This document shows, piece by piece, positions 8,601 through 14,558 of a DNA stretch of 15,595 bases. The stretch covers positions 1 through 15,595 of the forward strand of contig DASXTB010000183.1 in NCBI GenBank assembly GCA_036505615.1, read 5' to 3'. Position 1 is the first letter of the stretch. Each line of letters begins with the position of its first letter. Both the position numbers and the translations under genes were made by a program. The DNA comes from DASXTB01 sp036505615 (GTDB taxonomy: Bacteria > Acidobacteriota > UBA6911 > JACQSX01). The notes below the pieces were generated by a model, which was not told the origin of the DNA, did no database searches, and saw nothing but the letters and a program-made list of their open reading frames with translations.

Positions 8601-9099
8601 AAATCTGTTGATAGTTCCTCCCTAGAGGCACGGGAAGATTTTCCAGCTCCTTGGCGACGACCGCAACGCGCACCTCAGGGGTGTCTGTTTGCAACGGCGG
8701 CGGCGTCGAGGTCACCGTAACCGTATCGGCCGCTTCGCCGACCTGCAAGGTAACATCCACGCGTGTCACGTTATTCAGTGTGACAGGGACTTCGGTCCGT
8801 TCGAAGGTCTTAAATCCTGGTTGGCTGACCTTCAAGCTGTAAGTCCCAGTCTGAAGGTCGGTAAACCTGTAAGCACCCGCGTCATCGGTTATCATCTCGC
8901 GGGTCAGGTTGGTTCCCTTGTTGGTGACAGTGACAGTGGCGCCCGGCACGATTGCACCCGACACATCCTTCACATCACCAACGATCGAGCCATAGAGAAC
9001 TTGTGCCTCGGCCTTTCGCGGCGCCACTAGCGCCAGGAGCAGAGTACATACAGAAACACACAGGAACACTGTCCCTTTCTGCAGGTTTGTCATTGTCAT
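5641..9099 (-). CDS. TonB-dependent receptor, Oar-like, with carboxypeptidase-regulatory domain
   Basis: A 1,152-residue outer-membrane receptor of the large Oar-like family that is greatly expanded in Acidobacteriota. A signal peptide is visible (KGTVFLCVSVCTLLLALVAP, cleavage after AEA at about residue 32). Residues 36-115 form a carboxypeptidase-regulatory-like Ig domain (GSIVGDVKDVSGAIVPGATV ... DDAGAYRFTDLQTGTYSLKV). A plug region follows (ENLPVPLGRNYQQIYRVLPG). The remainder is a 22-strand-type barrel with many FNWLKGTHNVRFGTDFYR-like strands. The protein ends RFGLRIIF, the aromatic C-terminus needed for outer-membrane assembly. An in-frame start exists at 9147, but the start at 9099 has AGGAGG five nt upstream and places the signal peptide correctly. 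No TonB/ExbBD, SusD-like or enzyme gene is adjacent, so the ligand (often plant polysaccharide or another large substrate) cannot be inferred. It is full length with no visible frameshift. Confidence 0.93.
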   Translation of the reverse strand: MTMTNLQKGTVFLCVSVCTLLLALVAPRKAEAQVLYGSIVGDVKDVSGAIVPGATVTVTNKGTNLTREMITDDAGAYRFTDLQTGTYSLKVSQPGFKTFERTEVPVTLNNVTRVDVTLQVGEAADTVTVTSTPPPLQTDTPEVRVAVVAKELENLPVPLGRNYQQIYRVLPGFAPPQNSHSIPTNPARSLEFTVNGTSDDQNNTRIDGVSSTHVQLPHVVSYIPTLESIQEVNVVTNSFDAEQGLAGGAAVNVQTKSGTNETHGSLFEYHSDQHLKAWPMMFADAALNTGNQPKLIYNQYGGTAGGPIKKDKVFYFVSYEGTGDHRSVQRTVTVPTAAMKKGDFSASSTPIYDFTTGDSKNGTGRTQFSVSPGDPNYALCNTATNPKCLNILPASRMDPIARKIAALIPDPNISRLSRNYFVSGPFAFDRHQVDSKVDWNATPKLNLSGTYGVLHYSDTTPTVFGEALVGRPIGGSSNPGNGHGNTYRLTVMGTYTFSPKFLMDAHFGWARQGTSSEQPGLGKNIGSDVLGIPGTNGKRKFESGWPEFDFQGGGDFATLGINSNFMPYYRRDPQYQYVANFNWLKGTHNVRFGTDFYRMALNQTQAEFISGAYGAQGGFDFRRGITGRCEKLDPSSGLCSTTSSGSRFNSFASFLLGQTSFAGTTLQVPDEYHIRALLVSAYARDRWNVTPRLTLDYGLRWEYFPVPTRPDRGIERYDPITNKVLICGVGSVPKDCGIEVSKKRFAPRVGLAYRVTDTWVVRAGYGITNDPYEAMELLRANYPLLIALNLETPNSLFPVRSLSQGIPGITVPGFGNGIIDLPSDVGWQGLPQNLHRGYIQSWNLTVQKQLPWGFTGQAGYVATRSVRQLGFLDINAGQVIGAGEAGRPLLAKFGRVAGTTLVQPIGTGHYDSLQAQLQHRFAQGLGLAVNYTWSKAISPNENSSFTPNIQALPFLSRNRALTSTDRTHNLGIMNIWQLPFGKGQHWLNNGGPLSAIVGGWQVNSLVSVMSGVPFTVSADDTSLNLPGSAQTADQVKSSVKKLGGVGTGTPYFDPSAFAEVTGARFGTSGFNTLRGPGLFNWDFGLFREFAFTERLKLQLRMESFNFTNTPHLDVPDGCVCDGEDFMTITSTINLAREGIDERQFRFGLRIIF

Positions 9100-9104
9100 G
9101 GAAT

Positions 9105-9110
9105 CCTCCT
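9105..9110 (-). promoter_or_regulatory. Shine-Dalgarno deciding the TonB receptor start
   Basis: AGGAGG on the - strand (CCTCCT on +) lies 5 nt before the ATG at 9099-9097. It favours that codon over the in-frame upstream start at 9147. Confidence 0.8.
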
Positions 9111-9538
9111 GAAGAGCGAATTCGGCTGGAAGGATACCCTCGGACATTGCAAAGTGCGACGACCGCGGACCAACCGTCTCACCGAATGATTTGAGGCCAT
9201 CTAAAGCCCTGAAGTTGCTGAACTAGTTGGGAGAGATTCTAGGAGCCGACTGATGACGTGTCAACCAATTTCTCAGACCCAATCGACCGGGCCAGAATGG
9301 GCCTGGATCCCATCGCGCGCGGCGTCGACCCCCCGGTTAATGTGACGACATCCTGCGTGAACCGCATCAATGCCGTGACGGACTCGAACCCTTGGATCGT
9401 GGCAAAGTCGGCTGGCACACGCCTGGTGGTCTGTGCTTGAGCAGCGGCCGATGCAAAGTGAACATGCATTTCTTGCGCCCCGAACACTTCCCTTCACGAG
9501 CTCGGGTTCTTTCTTGGGATCAGGAAGGCAGGATTTAG
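9111..9538. other. 428-nt stretch with no recognisable gene
   Basis: This lies upstream of the receptor gene, downstream of the broken secreted-protein gene, and must hold the receptor promoter; I could not pick a convincing -35/-10 pair. Several frames are open at once between 9239 and 9497 on both strands (for example an 82-codon - strand frame from a GTG at 9487, with a purine-rich stretch just upstream). None reads like a known family, and simultaneous openness is expected in GC-rich DNA. It may be gene debris linked to the adjacent deletion. Confidence 0.4.
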
Positions 9539-10212
9539 TTACATTCCAGCAGCCTTTGGCGCTGAGCGCATCTTGAGATGCTCAGGGAGATCTTTCTGGT
9601 ACCGTCTTAGCAAAGTAGAAATGTCGGATTTGACTATGTAGATCTTGCCTCGGATACGCTTAGTCTCACCGGGTTGAAGCCCTCCAATGCGGAAGTCGGA
9701 ATGCAGGCAGACAATAATTCCCTGGAACAGTTCCTGGTATGGTTCCCAAGCTGTGGCCAGAATTGTCTTCTCATCGGTCGAAAAGCAGCCGATCAGTCCA
9801 TTTTGAAGTCCACCTCATCTATCCCAGCACGAACAGTGTGGTTTACCACCACGCCGTCCCTTAGTGTACATAGCAGTTTGAGCAGACGGCCATCTGGAGC
9901 TGCCTTAAGCAAATCGGTTTTGTGTCCAATCACTGTCTCGCGCCAGTCACGGTTTGTAGAGCCAGGTCTACAGTAAGCTTCCAGGTAGTGCACTTTTAAT
10001 TCGCCGCCTGGTACTTGAGGGCCGCGGATACTCAGCATATCCTTGGCCCAAAACAGATGCAGGGGAACGACCTGGTGGGGCTGTGCGGGCGCGCGGTAGC
10101 TTACCGGCAGCGCTGCTGTAGTCAACAGGGCAATGGCGATTGCTAAAGCCTTTATCCTTCTCATCGAAATCTTAGAATGATGCTTTTCCGGGAGGCCCTT
10201 CGACTCTGTCAT
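9539..10212 (-). pseudogene. Secreted protein gene with internal deletion and frameshift
   Basis: Two coding-quality segments lie in different frames. Segment 1 (10212-9793, 139 codons) starts with a signal peptide (MRRIKALAIAIALLTTAALP, after 16 extra residues if the first ATG is used). It continues with HYLEAYCRPGSTNRDW and GVVVNHTVRAGIDEVDF, then stops at TGA 9795-9793. Segment 2 (9814-9539, 91 codons) has no start codon and overlaps segment 1 by 22 nt. It reads LIGCFSTDEKTILATAWEPY, then QGIIVCLHSDFRIGGLQPGE and KRIRGKIYIVKSD, ending at TAA 9541-9539. From memory, planctomycete and acidobacterial secreted proteins carry both blocks in one chain with roughly 80-110 residues between them. 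The simplest reading is an internal deletion that also broke the frame. It follows the patatin-like gene by 26 nt on the same strand, so it was probably cotranscribed. The function of the intact family is not known to me. Confidence 0.7.
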
Positions 10213-10238
10213 CTAAGAGTTCCCTCTCTGCTTCGAGA

Positions 10239-11660
10239 TCATGGGCTGTCGGTAGGTTCCGCGACGGGGGAAGTCAGCGCGGTACCAAGCGCCTCGTCGT
10301 CCTTCTTGCGTATGCATGTGCGGACGGCTACCTCGTGCAGCTTGTCGATGGTAGGGAAGATGCACTCGCACTTGATGCAGTTGTGCTCGGCGGCATCCTC
10401 AAAACCCTGGTGGATGAGATCGCTCACGCGGGAGGAATCAAAGTTCAGCATGCCGAAGACGCCTCCTTCCAAGAGACTTCCGGGGTGATAACGATGGATG
10501 GTGATCGGTCTGAGGCGGTGTTGCTTTCCGTATGTGCACTCGTAGGTTTCCTGTTTGCGCGTGATTTCGTCCAACGCTTCTTCGGTGATTTTGTCGATCT
10601 TGTCGGCTGCAGATCCCAGCCCCAGCGATTCGATCCGGTCCCTCCCGAATGTGGTTTTCAAAACACCGGCCATCTGCCGATGCAGGTCCAGCACCTGATT
10701 GATGCTTCGTGCCTGCTTGACGTCGCGATTGACTTGGCCTGCGAAGGCAAGGGTCGATAGCCGGTTGAGCATGTCGAGCGAACCGCCCGCGCTGTCAATC
10801 GGGACATCCTTGAGATCGGGGTCAAGATAGATCACATGCAGCACGTCCGCGCCAGCATGGATCGCCGGGCTCAGCGGCGTGTTCATGAGAAGGCCGCCGT
10901 CGATGTATTTGGTATGGTAGATCTCGACTGTCGGGAAGATGCCCGGGATCGCGGCCGATGCCAAGATCGCCAAATGGCCGATCTTTTCATCGAGCACTTT
11001 GTACTTGGTGCGGACGGCCGCCTTGGGGTTAGTAAACACCTCCGTCTCGCCTTTCTCCCAGTTGGTCGCGGCGATGACCAAAGCACATTCCTTGTTAGTG
11101 CGAATCTGCTCGATCTTAATCGTTTCGCGAACGAGATCCTGGAGCGGCTCGGTCGAGATGAGCGTACTGAAGTCGACCAGCTCGACCAGCCGCCGCATCA
11201 CCTCCACTTTTGAGCGGAAGAATAACTCGGCGCGGCTGATCGAGTCTTTGGCGAAGAAAGCGGCGTCCTTTAGAAAGTTGGCCGGCGGGGTGAGAGGGTT
11301 CACCAACAGCCGGTTCAAATCCGTCAGTTCAAGGACATTGCCGCGCAGGCGAAATACGCCATTCCAGCGCGTTTTCGTCCCGGCGATCCGGTTCCGCCAC
11401 AGTTCCTCGAGCTCGTTGAGCGTCGTTGCCGCCGCCTGACCCGGCCGGGAGGCCATAAAAGCGGCATTGAAGGAGCCGACCGATGTTCCGGTGAAAACCA
11501 TAGGATCGATTTTCACAGGCCCTTCCGTCGGATCCTCACCAAGTTTTACGTGGCCGCCGAAGAGCGCCTTCATGACGCCGATCTCGTAGGCTCCATTCGC
11601 TCCTCCACCCGAAAGGATTACTGCGTGCCTTTTGCTGGCTACACCATTATCGCTAGTCAA
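10239..11660 (-). CDS. Patatin-like phospholipase
   Basis: A 473-residue patatin-family lipid acyl hydrolase, acting on the acyl esters of glycerolipids through a Ser-Asp dyad. The oxyanion-hole loop SGGGANG is at residues 17-23, the nucleophile elbow GTSVG puts Ser60 in place, and the DGG motif (YIDGGLLMN) supplies Asp254. The active site is therefore complete. About 190 residues separate elbow and DGG, with a charged helical insert (AELFFRSKVEVMRRLVELVD), and a C-terminal region of about 200 residues follows the catalytic core. No signal peptide or transmembrane helix is seen, so it is probably cytosolic or translocated by another route. The start is TTG at 11660, backed by a strong AGGAGG. 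It is first in a likely two-gene unit with the broken secreted-protein gene and lies downstream of the lipid cluster across a repeat-rich gap. Whether it acts in lipid turnover or as an effector cannot be told. Confidence 0.92.
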   Translation of the reverse strand: MTSDNGVASKRHAVILSGGGANGAYEIGVMKALFGGHVKLGEDPTEGPVKIDPMVFTGTSVGSFNAAFMASRPGQAAATTLNELEELWRNRIAGTKTRWNGVFRLRGNVLELTDLNRLLVNPLTPPANFLKDAAFFAKDSISRAELFFRSKVEVMRRLVELVDFSTLISTEPLQDLVRETIKIEQIRTNKECALVIAATNWEKGETEVFTNPKAAVRTKYKVLDEKIGHLAILASAAIPGIFPTVEIYHTKYIDGGLLMNTPLSPAIHAGADVLHVIYLDPDLKDVPIDSAGGSLDMLNRLSTLAFAGQVNRDVKQARSINQVLDLHRQMAGVLKTTFGRDRIESLGLGSAADKIDKITEEALDEITRKQETYECTYGKQHRLRPITIHRYHPGSLLEGGVFGMLNFDSSRVSDLIHQGFEDAAEHNCIKCECIFPTIDKLHEVAVRTCIRKKDDEALGTALTSPVAEPTDSP

Positions 11661-11667
11661 CTTCCCA

Positions 11668-11673
11668 CCTCCT
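11668..11673 (-). promoter_or_regulatory. Shine-Dalgarno supporting a TTG start
   Basis: AGGAGG on the - strand, followed by TGGGAAG and then TTG at 11660-11658. No ATG or GTG fits this spacing, and the TTG places the patatin glycine motif near residue 17, as usual for the family. Confidence 0.75.
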
Positions 11674-11831
11674 GAATGTCAGGATTCGAAGTTCGCCGCG
11701 CGCTTCCCTTTTTACGTAGCGCTGATACCACTTCACAGTGCCGCTTATCTTGCCAACAGTCTAACCCACTTCAGACGAGCCTTGTGGGTCTTTGTGGGCC
11801 ACGTCACAAGAGACAGTTATTACACTGGCGA

Positions 11832-11898
11832 GCCGTCTACGATCACGATCACGTCCAGGGCCACGATCCTACAGTGGCCGCAGGGCCACAACCCAAAC
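11832..11898 (+). repeat. Intergenic repeat A, copy 2
   Basis: It shares its order of words with 152-208: GCCGTCTACG, then ATCACG words, then ATCCTACAGTGGCC-GCA-GGGCCACAACC and a trailing CAAAC. It is about 10 nt longer than copy 1 because of an extra ATCACG-type unit. Same orientation, 11.7 kb apart, both intergenic. Confidence 0.7.
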
Positions 11899-11899
11899 T

Positions 11900-11971
11900 T
11901 GCCACGAAGACACGATTACACGAAGGTTTTTATTTCTCTGAATTCCTTCGTGTCATCGTGCCTTCGTGGCA
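11900..11971. repeat. 27-bp inverted repeat of CACGAAGG type
   Basis: Left arm 11900-11926 (TGCCACGAAGACACGATTAC, then ACGAAGG) and right arm 11945-11971 are reverse complements with two mismatches around an 18-nt AT-rich loop. Each arm itself consists of CACGAAGG-like words with a period of about 9 nt. Transcribed in either direction it would give a long stem, but there is no clear T-run next to it. Confidence 0.8.
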
Positions 11972-11994
11972 GCTTTTAAAACCTGCACAAAAAA

Positions 11995-12011
11995 GTGGTT
12001 AAAAAAACCAC
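11995..12011 (-). terminator. Possible intrinsic terminator of the lipid cluster
   Basis: GTGGTT (11995-12000) pairs with AACCAC (12006-12011) around five A residues. Read on the - strand, the stem is followed by CTTTTTT-type sequence (A-run at 11989-11994 on +), which gives a short T-tract about 107 nt beyond the stop of the last gene in the lipid cluster. The stem is short and weak, so this is a tentative call. Confidence 0.4.
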
Positions 12012-12030
12012 ATTTCACGGTCTGGTAACA

Positions 12031-12076
12031 CGTGGTCGTTGATCGTTGACGTGGGCGTGATCGTGAACGTAGACGG
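12031..12076 (-). repeat. Inverted partial copy of repeat A
   Basis: On the - strand this reads CCGTCTACGTTCACGATCAC followed by further CACG words and ends CGACCACG. The first 20 bases match the beginning of copies 1 and 2, but the CAGTGGC...GCCACAACC part is missing. It lies 130 nt from copy 2 in opposite orientation. Confidence 0.55.
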
Positions 12077-12117
12077 TTTTTCAAATCCTCGATTCACTCC
12101 GTAACGAATCCGTGAGA

Positions 12118-12684
12118 TCACCAACCGAACTTTCGAAAGTAAAAACTGTAAAATACGATCCAACAGAGAGCGTAGAGCGACAGCTCGGTCACTATTCGAC
12201 GGCTGGTCCATGGCACCAGCAGGCGCGCCAAGGCAGAGGCGGCCAAGGCGGTGGCGAGGAATCGCGCACACCGAGCTGGAATTGATACCAGGAGAAATCC
12301 AAGCAAACTGCCGGCGCGTGCGCCCCAGTCGACTGCGTAAATCTTGTAGGGAATCCCTAGAAGCGGCCCTACCATTACGGCCAACAGCCCCCGATTGTCG
12401 ATCTGTGACTGTGCCGACGCCAGCAACGGCTGGTTGATGCCTGGCACGCAATCGAGCAGGTAACGGCCGGCATCCGGCGCCATGCGCCCCAACGCATACA
12501 TCAGTGCACCGCCGATGAGCGCGCCGCAAAGAGCGGCTACGGTCCCCCTGAGTGCGGACCGCAGCGAACGACAGGCCAACAGCGTTAGCCACACATCCGG
12601 CACCAGAAAGAAGAAGGTCGCTTCGGCAAATCCCCAGGCAAACGCGATCCACAGAGCCGATCGACTACGTAAGAATCGATCCAC
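12118..12684 (-). CDS. VTT/DedA-like integral membrane protein
   Basis: A 188-residue, strongly hydrophobic protein with about five membrane segments (for example ALWIAFAWGFAEATFFFLVP and GTVAALCGALIGGALMYALG). The glycine-rich GALIGGALMYALGR block and the short Pro/Gly segment GPLLGIPYKIYAVDWG resemble VTT/DedA/YqaA-type proteins. Members of that superfamily act as lipid scramblases or flippases, including for phosphatidylethanolamine and undecaprenyl phosphate (established for some DedA members). The GTG start at 12684 lies 2 nt after the acyltransferase stop, with a GGGGGGAT Shine-Dalgarno-like stretch inside that gene's end, so the two are translationally linked. Placement as last gene of a phospholipid cluster fits a role in moving the product across the inner membrane (inference). 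Family assignment is moderate. Confidence 0.7.
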   Translation of the reverse strand: MDRFLRSRSALWIAFAWGFAEATFFFLVPDVWLTLLACRSLRSALRGTVAALCGALIGGALMYALGRMAPDAGRYLLDCVPGINQPLLASAQSQIDNRGLLAVMVGPLLGIPYKIYAVDWGARAGSLLGFLLVSIPARCARFLATALAASALARLLVPWTSRRIVTELSLYALCWIVFYSFYFRKFGW

Positions 12685-12686
12685 AT

Positions 12687-13400
12687 TTATCCCCCCGATT
12701 CCTTCAATGCCCGCACCGCTGCCTCAAGAGCTTCGGTGATCTCGTGCCGGTTTCCCCGAATTGTCTGTGGAATTCCGAGGCGCACTTCGCAAAAGAACGG
12801 CACGGGAAGATATTCGCCTTTGGGCAAGCTCCTTCCCATATTCACCAGATAGGCCGGCACGACCGGCACTTCCGGCGCCTCCTCCAGCACGCGGGCGACC
12901 CCGGACCGAAACTGTGCCATCTGCGCGCCCGAGCCGCGAGTGCCTTCCGGGAAAATGATCAGCGACTGACCGGCCCGGACCGCGGCAAGCATGCGTCGCA
13001 AGGGGTTGTTCTCGGGCGTGATGTCCTTGCGTGCGATCGGCAAAATGTTGAACAGCGTTGTGCTGAACCACGCAATGAATCGGTTGCGCTCGAAATAATC
13101 GGCCGCCGCGACCGGCCGGATTTTGCGCAGCCGGCTGATGGGGAACAGGCTCAGCAACGACATCGCGTCCAGGTGGCTGGAATGATTGGCGATCAGGATA
13201 AAAGGATCGGAGGCAGGCAGGCGGTCGTGCCCGGGTGCGCGAAGCCCGATAAAAAGCATCATGAACGGCCGCACCAGAAGCGCAAAAAAGATCATCTGAG
13301 CAATGTCCCGGCCTGACCATCGCCGCGACTTGACGGGCGACGTCGCGACGTCGCCGGAGTGGAAGGCGCGTTCCGGCCGCAGATCTTGTTTCCCATTCAT
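12687..13400 (-). CDS. 1-acylglycerol-3-phosphate acyltransferase-like (PlsC family)
   Basis: A 237-residue membrane-bound acyltransferase that would transfer a fatty acyl chain to a (lyso)glycerophosphate. The HX4D catalytic box is NHSSHLD (His73, Asp78), and the glycerophosphate-binding motif FPEGTRG is at 150-156. A later PVVPAYLVN corresponds to motif IV. A hydrophobic segment (DIAQMIFFALLVRPFMMLFI) anchors the N-terminus. The frame extends to a GTG at 13457 (256 residues), but the ATG at 13400 gives a start closer to the usual family length; neither has a clear Shine-Dalgarno. It sits between the CdsA gene (201 nt upstream, with repeat sequence between) and the VTT-like gene (2 nt downstream). 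Because this is a second-copy type embedded with CDP-alcohol genes, its acceptor may differ from that of housekeeping PlsC (inference). Confidence 0.9.
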   Translation of the reverse strand: MNGKQDLRPERAFHSGDVATSPVKSRRWSGRDIAQMIFFALLVRPFMMLFIGLRAPGHDRLPASDPFILIANHSSHLDAMSLLSLFPISRLRKIRPVAAADYFERNRFIAWFSTTLFNILPIARKDITPENNPLRRMLAAVRAGQSLIIFPEGTRGSGAQMAQFRSGVARVLEEAPEVPVVPAYLVNMGRSLPKGEYLPVPFFCEVRLGIPQTIRGNRHEITEALEAAVRALKESGG

Positions 13401-13601
13401 GATGAACTTTATTCTAATGACACGATGATCATTGACCACCTTTAATCTGAAATCCACTGCATATCCATTGATAAACGAGATCCCGGCAATTGCCTTCGAG
13501 ACATCGTGGCTTCGTGGCAGTTCTCAGACCAGTGAAGATCGGGGCTCGGCGGCCGGCCCCGAGTTTCGCAAGCAAGAAGGTAAGAAGCCACACGCGACAA
13601 T
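13401..13601. other. Spacer inside the lipid cluster with repeat motif and hairpin
   Basis: This 201-nt gap separates the CdsA stop from the acyltransferase ATG. It holds a CACGAAG-type repeat copy on the - strand (13491-13520) and a 7-bp hairpin TCGGGGC/GCCCCGA (13539-13562, 10-nt loop). No T-run follows the hairpin on the - strand, so transcription may continue. An internal promoter for the acyltransferase is possible (TAGAAT near 13411-13416 on the - strand), but no -35 is clear. Confidence 0.45.
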
Positions 13602-14558
13602 TCAATAGTAGAAGTATCGCACGTAGTGAAAGAAAATCGGCGCCGCGTAGCAGAGCGAGTCCACGCGGTCGAGCATACCGCCATGTCCGGGTAGAATGGC
13701 GCCGAAATCCTTCACGCCGAAATCACGCTTGACTGCGCTCATGACCGCCCCGCCGCAAAAACCTGCCACCGTGATCAAAAGCGAGACCCACACCGTTTCG
13801 GCGACGGAGAACGGTGTCAGGAACCGGATCGCCAGGCTGAGCAGCGTGGCACTTGCAATGCCGCCGATAAATCCCTCCCAAGTTTTGTTCGGGCTTACGG
13901 CGGGAATAATCTTATGCCGACCCAAAGTCTTACCCCAAATGTACTGAAGGACATCGCTCATCTCCACGACAAAGATCAGGAACAACAGCAGCGTGCGCCC
14001 GTTGACGCGGCCACCCGGGCCAACCGGATCAATCAGCAGAAGGAATCCGAGATGGCTCAGACCGAAAACAAAAGCCATCAGGCCCCACTGGATCTGTGAA
14101 GCAGACGCCACAAAGCCTGCGGTCTCTTTGGAAAGCACCAGCCTCATCGGCAATATCAGGAACATGTAGACAGGGATGAAGATGATGAACATCCCGTACC
14201 ACCCGATCGCAACCCAATAGTACTGGATCGGTATTGACAAGAAGGTGAGCACCAGACCCCGGTGGTCGGCAGGGCGCGTCTTCAAAAGCGTGATGTATTC
14301 CTTCATCGCCCAAAAACTCAGAAACGCAAAGAACAACAACGACAGGCGACTGCTTACCACGATGGCTCCAAAGAAAACCGCCGCCATCAACCACCAGGCT
14401 CGCACGCGCGCTGAAAGCTCTGAGTGATCTTTCGTGGGACGCACAAGGCGGAGCGTCCCCACCGCCAGAGAAGCCAGCACCAGGATCCCCAGGACAAGCA
14501 GGGCCATTTGCCACATAGGAGCCAATTGGCCGATTCGCGCTAATGTCGTTTCAGTCAT
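13602..14558 (-). CDS. cdsA: Phosphatidate cytidylyltransferase (CdsA family)
   Basis: A 318-residue polytopic enzyme that makes CDP-diacylglycerol from CTP and phosphatidic acid in the inner membrane. The family signature is complete at residues 274-300: SAVKRD, then VKDFGAILPGHGGMLDRVD, including the two metal- and CTP-binding acidic groups. SPNKTWEG (222-229) and the GRHKIIP loop are also present. About seven or eight hydrophobic segments span the chain. Its ATG lies within the end of the upstream CDP-alcohol transferase gene (8-nt overlap, ATGACTGA), which means translational coupling. The product is the substrate class used by that transferase, so the pair forms a consecutive two-step route. 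It may be an additional copy rather than the housekeeping CdsA (inference), because genomes with this arrangement often have another one next to lipid A or dolichol-type genes. Confidence 0.95.
   Translation of the reverse strand: MTETTLARIGQLAPMWQMALLVLGILVLASLAVGTLRLVRPTKDHSELSARVRAWWLMAAVFFGAIVVSSRLSLLFFAFLSFWAMKEYITLLKTRPADHRGLVLTFLSIPIQYYWVAIGWYGMFIIFIPVYMFLILPMRLVLSKETAGFVASASQIQWGLMAFVFGLSHLGFLLLIDPVGPGGRVNGRTLLLFLIFVVEMSDVLQYIWGKTLGRHKIIPAVSPNKTWEGFIGGIASATLLSLAIRFLTPFSVAETVWVSLLITVAGFCGGAVMSAVKRDFGVKDFGAILPGHGGMLDRVDSLCYAAPIFFHYVRYFYY

Larger units (their letters stand above)
11674..12117. other. Repeat-rich intergenic region
   Basis: This is a 444-nt gap between two genes on the same strand, with no credible ORF. 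It contains repeat A copy 2 (11832-11898), a 27-bp inverted repeat (11900-11971), a small hairpin GTGGTT-AAAAA-AACCAC (11995-12011) that follows a run of A residues and could act as a terminator on the - strand for the lipid cluster, and an inverted partial copy of repeat A (12031-12076). The patatin promoter should also lie here, but I could not identify it. Confidence 0.6.

Noticed and set aside
9380..9391. GGGTTCGAGTCC on the - strand, like a tRNA T-loop
   Set aside because: The flanks do not form a 5-bp T-stem, and no acceptor, D-arm or anticodon arm can be folded around it.
9239..9487. 82-codon - strand frame containing RRVPADFATIQ, reminiscent of parallel beta-helix proteins
   Set aside because: The resemblance stops after a few residues, no repeat follows, and other frames are equally open across the same bases.
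10335..11439. Several long + strand frames (10335-10760, 10836-11213, 10939-11439)
   Set aside because: All are antisense to the patatin gene, which has its catalytic motifs and a strong Shine-Dalgarno; none of the shadows has a recognisable motif.
12552..13316. 254-codon open frame on the + strand
   Set aside because: It lies antisense to the acyltransferase and VTT-like genes, whose motifs are unambiguous; its translation is rich in Arg/His/Gln and matches no family, as expected for a GC-rich shadow frame.
13539..13562. GC hairpin as a terminator after cdsA
   Set aside because: There is no T-tract on the - strand after the stem, and it lies inside a cluster whose genes appear functionally linked.
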